From Ochrovirga pacifica (GTDB lineage Bacteria; Bacteroidota; Bacteroidia; Flavobacteriales; Flavobacteriaceae): 60,681 nt of DNA. The translations under genes were made by a program, and so were the position numbers. Location of the stretch: positions 1-60,681 of the forward strand of contig NZ_AFPK01000040.1 in NCBI RefSeq assembly GCF_000220525.1, read 5' to 3'. Of this stretch, positions 54,801 through 60,681 are shown piece after piece. The first letter of the stretch is position 1, and every line of letters begins with the position of its first letter. The notes below the pieces were generated by a model. The model made no database searches, had not been told where the DNA came from, and saw only the letters and a program-made list of their open reading frames with translations.

Positions 54801-55958
54801 ATGATTCAAGATTTTTTTACCCCAGTTCCCAAACATCTTAGTGAGTGTGATTATCCCAGTCAGACTTTGGGGAACTGTGTCGTGAAAAATACAGAATGCG
54901 AAGGTTTTCCTGATTTAGATAATGTACAAGTCGCTTTGTTTGATGTTAGAGAATCTAGAGGGGCAGATCGCAATCTAGGAACGGAAGAAGGAGGTGAAAA
55001 AATACGAGAAGAACTGTACCAGCTTTACCAAGGAAACTGGGAGATTTCTATGGTAGATTTGGGCTCTATTTTAGCAGGAAATGAGCTAAAAGACACCTAT
55101 TATGCTGTGAAAGAAACAGTTTTTTATCTGTTCAAAAAAAATATCTTGCCAATTCTTTTAGGAGGTAGTATAGATTTGATTTATGCAAATTATAGAGGTT
55201 ACGACAATTTAGATCAAATGGTAAATTTGGCTGTAGTTAGTCCTTATTTTGGTTTCGGAAAAGAAAAAAATGATGAAAACTCTACATCATATCTTACTAA
55301 AATTGTGATGGAAGAACCTTGTAATTTGTTTAATTATGCCAATTTGGGTTATCAGACTTATTACAACTCTAGCGACGAAATAGCGTTGATTGAAGATTTG
55401 TACTTTGAAAGTTACAGATTAGGGGAACTAAAAGACATTACCATTGCTGAACCTGTAATGCGAGATGCTGACATTGTGTCTATAGATATGAGTGCCGTAA
55501 GAGCTAGTGATGCTCCAGCCAATGAAAAAGCCAATCCTAATGGGTTGTTTGGAGACAAGGTTTGTGCTATTGCTAGGTATGCAGGGATTAGTGATAAGGT
55601 AACATCATTTGGTGTGTACGAATACAACCCTTTGTATGATGAAAGAAATTTATCGGCTAAATTAATAGCTCAAATTATATGGTATTTTTTAGAGGGATAT
55701 TCTTTAAGAACAGAAGATTATCCTTTTGGATCTAAAGAAAACTACTTTAAATATTTAGTACCCTTTGAAGATTATGTGATTGAGTTTTATCAAAGTGATA
55801 AAAGTTTAAGATGGTGGATGAAAATAGAATTAAACACAAAGAAAAAGTATACAAGACACATACTTGTTCCTTGTGCTGAAGAAGATTATTTAAATGCAAT
55901 TGATCAAAAAATGCCAGAAAGATGGTTTAAGGCATTAAAAAAAATGAGTACGTACTAG
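54801..55958 (+). CDS. arginase/formimidoylglutamase-fold protein with degenerate metal site
   Basis: The 385-residue protein follows the ureohydrolase layout (about 45-310) but the manganese ligands are largely gone. The GGDH motif reads GGSID (about 119-123), the DAHxD motif reads VVSPYFGFG (about 145-153), and SxDxD reads SIDMSAVRASDAP (about 226-238), leaving a single Asp. FGVYEYNP (about 270-277) keeps the fold. It is usually named formimidoylglutamase, but catalysis looks unlikely. It starts one base after topA and 118 bases before gldK. Relatives sit beside gldK in other Flavobacteria as I recall, so a structural or regulatory part in gliding/type IX secretion is a fair inference. Confidence 0.86.
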   Translation: MIQDFFTPVPKHLSECDYPSQTLGNCVVKNTECEGFPDLDNVQVALFDVRESRGADRNLGTEEGGEKIREELYQLYQGNWEISMVDLGSILAGNELKDTYYAVKETVFYLFKKNILPILLGGSIDLIYANYRGYDNLDQMVNLAVVSPYFGFGKEKNDENSTSYLTKIVMEEPCNLFNYANLGYQTYYNSSDEIALIEDLYFESYRLGELKDITIAEPVMRDADIVSIDMSAVRASDAPANEKANPNGLFGDKVCAIARYAGISDKVTSFGVYEYNPLYDERNLSAKLIAQIIWYFLEGYSLRTEDYPFGSKENYFKYLVPFEDYVIEFYQSDKSLRWWMKIELNTKKKYTRHILVPCAEEDYLNAIDQKMPERWFKALKKMSTY

Positions 55959-56004
55959 TAGTTTAAGATTGAGTTAAGACTCGTTAGATGGTTCGAAAGT
56001 TCTA

Positions 56005-56034
56005 TTGTTTAATAGGATTTTTTTTCTAAGTTTA
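56005..56034 (+). promoter_or_regulatory. promoter of gldKLMN
   Basis: TTG (56005-56007), 19 bases, then TAAGTTTA (56027-56034), one mismatch from TAnnTTTG. The leader to gldK at 56077 would be about 38 bases. Confidence 0.6.
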
Positions 56035-56076
56035 CAGCGGGTTTAAAATCCTGAAAAAAGAAACAAAAAAAACAAT

Positions 56077-57453
56077 ATGAAGAAATTAATTTTCTTGCTT
56101 GTAATAGCAATTACTCTTGTCGGTTGTAGTAAAGTAAGTGATCGTGGTGAATTGGTTGGGGCTAAATCAGAATTATGGTTTGCAGAAAGACCTTACGGTA
56201 TGGTGTTGATTCCAGGAGGAACATTTACAATGGGAAAGACAGACGAAAACAGATGGGGAGCTTACACAGCACCTGTAAAAGATGTTTCTGTGAAAGAGTT
56301 TTTTATGGATGATACCGAAATCACCAATTCTGAGTACAAAGAGTTTGTGTATTGGGTAAGAGATTCTATTGTAAGAACAGAATTAGCCATTTTTGCTGAA
56401 TCTGCTACCTTGGCAGAAGAAGGAGGAAGAAGAGCTTCTATTGCAGATTATAAATATCAAGATTTAGACATCGATGCAGATTCTGATAAAATCAACGCAT
56501 ATCAAAAATATATGCTAGAAACGTATGGTTCTATTAGTAGAAACCATTTAGGGTCAGGAGCTTTAAACTGGGATGTGCCAATTGTTTGGGAAAGAGAAGA
56601 TTATCCAGATGAGGCTTATGCAGAAGTAATGGAGCAATTGTACTTGCCTAGCGAAGACGTAGGAGAAAAAAGAGTCTTTGACGTAGAGTTGTTAAAATAC
56701 TCTTATTTATCTACTCATAAAACCAAAGATGCTACCAAAAACAATACTGATAAAAAAGTAATCAACGACAGAATTGACATCAACATTTATCCTGATACTA
56801 CTGTATGGGCAAAAGACTTTAAATATTCTTACAATGATGTGATGGTAAGCAATTATTTTTGGCATTCCGCTTTTGAAGAATATCCTGTTGTTGGGGTTAC
56901 ATGGAATCAAGCCAATGCGTTTTGTAACTGGAGAACTAAGAAAAAAAATGATTTCTTAAGAGCATCAGAATCGGGGATTCAGGCTCCAGACTTTAGATTG
57001 CCAACTGAAGCAGAATGGGAATTTGCTGCCAGAGGTGGAATACAAAATGGTAAATTTCCATGGGGAGGACCCTATGTAGTAGATAAAGAAGGTTATTATT
57101 TAGCCAACTTTAAACCTAAAAGAAATGATTCTGGAGCCGATGGGTTTATCTATACTGTAGAAGCAAAGTCTTTTCCTGCTAATGATTACGGACTTTACAA
57201 TATGGCTGGGAATGTATCGGAGTGGACATCAAATGCTTATAATATGTCTAGTGCTTACATCTCTTCTTCATTAAATGTAAATATAGACGATCCAGCAAAT
57301 AAAAGAAAAATTGTAAGAGGAGGTTCTTGGAAAGATATTGCATACTTTTTAGAGGTAAGTACTCAGGATTATGAGTATGCAGATTCTGCCAAAAGCTATA
57401 TTGGGTTTAGAACAGTTCAAGATTACTTAGGTGATATTAGAACAAACAAATAA
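56077..57453 (+). CDS. gldK: gliding motility / type IX secretion lipoprotein GldK
   Basis: The 458-residue lipoprotein (lipobox LVGC, Cys near 17) has an FGE-sulfatase-like domain. Landmarks are MVLIPGGTFTMGKTDENRWG (about 43-62), EEYPVVGVTWNQANAFCNWR (about 267-286), FRLPTEAEWEFAARGG near 306-321 and GLYNMAGNVSEWTSNAYNM near 369-387. GldK and GldN form the periplasmic ring of the type IX secretion system. The order gldK-L-M-N is intact and complete here. Insertions relative to plain FGE domains (about 100-230) are typical of GldK. Confidence 0.97.
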   Translation: MKKLIFLLVIAITLVGCSKVSDRGELVGAKSELWFAERPYGMVLIPGGTFTMGKTDENRWGAYTAPVKDVSVKEFFMDDTEITNSEYKEFVYWVRDSIVRTELAIFAESATLAEEGGRRASIADYKYQDLDIDADSDKINAYQKYMLETYGSISRNHLGSGALNWDVPIVWEREDYPDEAYAEVMEQLYLPSEDVGEKRVFDVELLKYSYLSTHKTKDATKNNTDKKVINDRIDINIYPDTTVWAKDFKYSYNDVMVSNYFWHSAFEEYPVVGVTWNQANAFCNWRTKKKNDFLRASESGIQAPDFRLPTEAEWEFAARGGIQNGKFPWGGPYVVDKEGYYLANFKPKRNDSGADGFIYTVEAKSFPANDYGLYNMAGNVSEWTSNAYNMSSAYISSSLNVNIDDPANKRKIVRGGSWKDIAYFLEVSTQDYEYADSAKSYIGFRTVQDYLGDIRTNK

Positions 57454-57497
57454 AAAAGAGCAATAAAAAGAAAACAAACAACAAACTATTTTATACT

Positions 57498-58166
57498 ATG
57501 TTACATTCAAAAGGATTCAAGAGATTTATGGCAATGGCTTATGGAATTGGAGGAGCTATTGTAATTATCGGGGCTTTATTTAAAATCTTACACTTGCCAG
57601 GTGCTGATATCGCATTAATGGCTGGGTTAGGAACGGAAGCTTTTATTTTCTTAATTTCTGCATTTGAACCTTTGCCTCAAGACGAGTTGGATTGGTCTTT
57701 AGTATACCCAGAATTAGCCGGAGGAAAATCATCATCTAAAAAAGAAAAGAAAGAAACTCCAGAAGGTGTATTGACCAAAAAAATTGATGAGATGTTAGCG
57801 GCTGCTAAATTAGATGCAGGAGTAATTAATAAGTTAACAACAAGTATGAACAACTTAACTAGTGCTGCAAAACAAATTGGAGATAGTTCTAGTGCGGTTG
57901 CAGATACTGGTAAATACAACAAAGAAATTTCATCTGCAGCCAACCACTTAGAAAAAATAAATGCGATGTATGCTTCGCAAGAAGAAAGCATGTCAAAGGT
58001 ACAGGCTTCTCAGATACAAGTATTAGAAAATCAATCAAAATTGGTGAATTCTGTTTCTCAAAAATCAGAAGAGTTAACCAAACAAATGGATTCATTATCA
58101 AAAAACATAGCTTCTTTAAATACAGTTTATGGAGGAATGTTGTCTGCAATGGGTGGTAATAGATAG
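57498..58166 (+). CDS. gldL: type IX secretion motor protein GldL
   Basis: The 222-residue inner-membrane protein has two helices near its N-terminus (about 10-29 and 37-55), joined by LFKILHLPGADIALMAG, which carries the conserved short loop of GldL. The rest is a cytoplasmic helical domain (about 85-222) with coiled-coil character. GldL with GldM forms the proton-driven motor for gliding and secretion; a conserved Glu in helix 2 (near Glu49 in GLGTEAFIF) matches the known functional acid residue. It starts 44 bases after gldK. Confidence 0.96.
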   Translation: MLHSKGFKRFMAMAYGIGGAIVIIGALFKILHLPGADIALMAGLGTEAFIFLISAFEPLPQDELDWSLVYPELAGGKSSSKKEKKETPEGVLTKKIDEMLAAAKLDAGVINKLTTSMNNLTSAAKQIGDSSSAVADTGKYNKEISSAANHLEKINAMYASQEESMSKVQASQIQVLENQSKLVNSVSQKSEELTKQMDSLSKNIASLNTVYGGMLSAMGGNR

Positions 58167-58203
58167 ATGTCTGCTAAATAAATAAACATTAAAAAAGAAT
58201 TTT

Positions 58204-59748
58204 ATGGCAGGAGGAAAATTAAGCCCTAGGCAGAAGATGATCAACTTGATGTATTTGGTGTTAATGGCAATGTTAGCATTAAATGTATCTGCAGAAGTGA
58301 TGGATGCCTTCTTAAAAATGTTCAATAGAACCGAAAAGGCTATAGAACAAGGAGAAGATAAAAACAAAGCTGCTTTGGCAGATTTGAAAAGATATAGCGT
58401 TGAAAACCCAACTCAATACAAAGAAGTTTATCAAACAGGATTAAAGGTAAAGGATCTTACAGATGAGCTAGTGTCGGAGTTAAATACGGTTAAGAATGTA
58501 ATTTTAGAAGCAAATCCTGTAGATCCAGAAACGGGTGAGTTGCCCGTGTCTAAAATGGACAAAGGAGATTTGCTAGATGAATATTTTTTTAAAGGTGAAG
58601 CGGACAATCCTAATGCACAAAGGTTTGTAGCAACGGTTGATAAGTATAGAGAAGGAATGATTGCTTTGGTAGGAAACAATGCTACGTTAAAAAATGCAAT
58701 TGAAGAAAATTTTGACACAACTCCTGTAGATGGAAAACCTTGGTTGATACAGAATTTTTACAAGTTACCAGCCATTGGTTCGTTAGCAGTATTGTCTAGT
58801 ATGGAAAGTGCTGCCTTAAACTACGAAAGTGAAGCTTTATCTGCTTTCTTATCGGGAAGATTAAAAAAAGCAGCTTCGGCAACTAAATTGCAAGCTTTTG
58901 TAAAATTAGACAAATCAACGTACAGTCCAGGAAGTGAGGTAAATATGGAAGTGTTTTTGGCAAGTAAAGATGATTCTAAAGTTCCTAACAGTGTTGAAAT
59001 CAATGGTTCTAAAATAGACTTGAATAAAAATTTTGAAGACGGAAAAGTAAAATATAAGTTTAGAGCAGGAAATGTTGGTGATAGACCTATTGTAGGGAAA
59101 TTTATTTTTAAAGAGAATGGAAAAGATATTCCTGTAGAAATCAATAGTAACTATTCAGTTGTAGCGGCTTCTAACCAAGCAATTGTATCTGCAGAGAAAA
59201 TGAATGTGGTTTACAGGGGCTTAGAAAACCCAATTACAATTACCATCCCAGGTATTAGCCCTACAAAGGTAAAAGCTTCAGCTCCTGGTTTATCTCAAAA
59301 AAGTGGAACATCATATGTGATGAGACCAGGTACGGGAAAAACAGTGGCAATCCGAGTAACTGGAACAGCGGATAATGGAGAAACGGTACAGTCGCCTCCT
59401 GTGGAATTTAGAATTAAAGATATTCCACAAGCCATGGCAAGTATTCGTAAACAATATGGTAGCCTACAAATGCCAAAATCTAGTTTGGCAAAATCAACAG
59501 TGGAAGCAGGTTTGCCAGATTTTGTGTTTGATTTAAATTTGAGTGTTCAAAGCTTTAAAGTAAAAGTTCCTGGAAAAACAACCGTAGTGGTTAGAGGGAA
59601 TAGAATGAATGCGCAAGCTCAAAAAGCAATATCTTCAGCTAGAAGAGGAGATATCATTACCATTTTTGGTATAAGAGCAAATATTATAGGAAATTCTTCT
59701 TATAAATTAAAAGAAGTATTACCTATTAGTGTAGAAATTTCTAATTAA
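58204..59748 (+). CDS. gldM: type IX secretion motor protein GldM
   Basis: The 514-residue protein has one N-terminal helix (about 16-34, in MINLMYLVLMAMLALNVSAE) inserted in the inner membrane beside GldL. A long periplasmic shaft of four domains follows (about 40-514), ending in beta-rich domains such as VVVRGNRMNAQAQKAIS. It transmits motor rotation to the GldKN ring. Length matches family (about 513-520). It lies 37 bases after gldL and five bases before gldN. Confidence 0.97.
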   Translation: MAGGKLSPRQKMINLMYLVLMAMLALNVSAEVMDAFLKMFNRTEKAIEQGEDKNKAALADLKRYSVENPTQYKEVYQTGLKVKDLTDELVSELNTVKNVILEANPVDPETGELPVSKMDKGDLLDEYFFKGEADNPNAQRFVATVDKYREGMIALVGNNATLKNAIEENFDTTPVDGKPWLIQNFYKLPAIGSLAVLSSMESAALNYESEALSAFLSGRLKKAASATKLQAFVKLDKSTYSPGSEVNMEVFLASKDDSKVPNSVEINGSKIDLNKNFEDGKVKYKFRAGNVGDRPIVGKFIFKENGKDIPVEINSNYSVVAASNQAIVSAEKMNVVYRGLENPITITIPGISPTKVKASAPGLSQKSGTSYVMRPGTGKTVAIRVTGTADNGETVQSPPVEFRIKDIPQAMASIRKQYGSLQMPKSSLAKSTVEAGLPDFVFDLNLSVQSFKVKVPGKTTVVVRGNRMNAQAQKAISSARRGDIITIFGIRANIIGNSSYKLKEVLPISVEISN

Positions 59749-59753
59749 GAATT

Positions 59754-60650
59754 ATGATGAAATACAAATTAATAACTTCAATATTATTGTTTGTTGGTTG
59801 CTCTGTAGGGTTTTCACAAGCCAATTATAATATATTGAATGCAAAAAAAGCAAATCAGATTGGTGTAAAATCTGAAGAAAGAATAGAAGCAGACAACGAT
59901 AAGCCATTACCATATGCTTATGTAGATGATAGAGATATTTTGTGGTCTTCAATCGTATGGGAAACAATAGACTTGTACCAAAAAAAGAATTTTCGTTTGT
60001 ACTACCCTGTTAATGACGAATTGCTACATACAAAATCTTTATTTACCAACTTGATGGATAACATTAGAAATGGTAAAATAACTGAGATCTATGAAGATTC
60101 TGAATTTATCAATAGATTGCCCGTATCAGAAATTGAAAAGAAGCTAGTACGTGTAGACACCGCAAGCTACGGATACGATTTGTTAAACCAAGGAGAAACA
60201 GACATTAGTGAGTTTGTAGATAAAAATTACATTACTCCGCAAGACATACAAGCGTTCCAAATAAAAGGAATGTGGTATTTTAACAAGTTGATTGGAGAAA
60301 TGCAATATCGCTTGTTGGCCATTGCACCTATGGCTCCTGATGTTCAGACTATTGGAAGAGACGACATACAAGACGATGCTGTTTATCCTCTATTTTGGAT
60401 TTTTTATCCAGATGCAAGGGAAATTTTACACAACAAGTTTCCTATCAAAGATGGTTATGCTCCAAGAAGTGCTTCTTTTGATGTAATTCTAAACACTAGA
60501 GACTTTTCTTCTGTTATTATTAAGCAAGAAAACATGCATGGTAATAGAGCGATTAGCGAATACAGAGCAGAGTCATTATTTCAGTTAAGAGAAGCTGAGA
60601 AAATTAAAAATGAAATTAGAGATTTGGAATCGGATATGTGGACATATTAG
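59754..60650 (+). CDS. gldN: type IX secretion ring component GldN
   Basis: The 298-residue periplasmic protein has a Sec signal (about 1-22, ending GFSQ), then the GldN domain with YAYVDDRDILWSSIVWETIDL (starting about 54), a VDKNYITPQDIQAFQIKGMWYF region (starting about 153) and YPLFWIFYPDAREILHNKF near 209-227. With GldK it forms the periplasmic ring. Two tandem ATGs (59754, 59757) are both possible starts. The operon ends here as far as the window shows; only 31 bases follow. Confidence 0.96.
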   Translation: MMKYKLITSILLFVGCSVGFSQANYNILNAKKANQIGVKSEERIEADNDKPLPYAYVDDRDILWSSIVWETIDLYQKKNFRLYYPVNDELLHTKSLFTNLMDNIRNGKITEIYEDSEFINRLPVSEIEKKLVRVDTASYGYDLLNQGETDISEFVDKNYITPQDIQAFQIKGMWYFNKLIGEMQYRLLAIAPMAPDVQTIGRDDIQDDAVYPLFWIFYPDAREILHNKFPIKDGYAPRSASFDVILNTRDFSSVIIKQENMHGNRAISEYRAESLFQLREAEKIKNEIRDLESDMWTY

Positions 60651-60681
60651 ATTACAATTTATTAATATAGAGATAAAAAAA

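Overview
The window is AT-rich, densely coded chromosome from a marine-type member of the Flavobacteriaceae (Bacteroidetes). Four things point there. There is a FecI/FecR/SusC-type receptor locus. The gliding and type IX secretion genes gldF, gldG, gldK, gldL, gldM and gldN are present, as is a protein with a type IX sorting tail. Several promoters fit the Bacteroidetes pattern TTG-N19-TAnnTTTG. Many secreted proteins are Bacteroidetes lipoproteins. I see no rRNA, tRNA, CRISPR array, insertion sequence or prophage, and no gene-free stretch longer than about 275 bases.

Layout. 1-2782 (minus): ECF sigma factor, FecR anti-sigma factor and the N-terminal part of a SusC-like receptor. 3012-6797 (plus): membrane-anchored AraC regulator, two related lipoproteins and a secreted protein, all of unknown role. 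6973-8651 (minus): a 5'-nucleotidase split into two genes. 8735-13850 (minus): a six-gene operon of folE, an NTF2/SnoaL-like protein, a PhoX-like phosphatase, an ABC ATPase, its permease and a periplasmic DUF3299-like protein. 13992-17504 (minus): a COG0523 GTPase, beta-carbonic anhydrase, a SulP anion transporter and a small membrane protein. 17537-19829 (minus): serS and ribF. 19976-28029 (plus): a TonB-dependent receptor, atpDC and the biotin genes bioF, bioD, bioA. 28096-35439 (minus): a methyltransferase, an AI-2E family permease, an ACP phosphodiesterase, dnaN, gldG, gldF and a SAM hydrolase. 35547-38547 (plus): phoH, purC and an inositol-monophosphatase-family enzyme. 38560-45414 (minus): a secreted beta-helix protein, PEBP, DUF3124, DUF4437, and a two-gene arsenic operon. 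45627-52110 (minus): groES-groEL, secG, a TPR protein, lptE, a sigma-54 activator and miaB. 52286-60650 (plus): topA, a degenerate arginase-fold protein and gldKLMN.

The part most worth a second look is 8735-13910. The operon starts at a promoter whose -7 box lies between two palindromes about 30 bp apart. The first is a perfect 7-1-7 inverted repeat, the architecture of Fur/Zur boxes. The FolE it drives has Tyr in place of the third zinc-ligand Cys. The ABC ATPase, permease and DUF3299-like genes recall the zinc-responsive systems PA4063-PA4066 of Pseudomonas and zrg of Vibrio, and the permease has histidine-rich extracytoplasmic stretches. A COG0523 metallochaperone-type GTPase and the zinc enzyme carbonic anhydrase lie next to it. 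I infer a zinc-limitation operon; this is not proven by the sequence.

Other points of interest are the degenerate arginase-fold protein before gldK, the AraC/lipoprotein/secreted-protein locus, duplicated operator-like repeats before the arsenic genes, a near-perfect 24-bp palindrome before fecR, and 5'-nucleotidase halves carrying different export signals.
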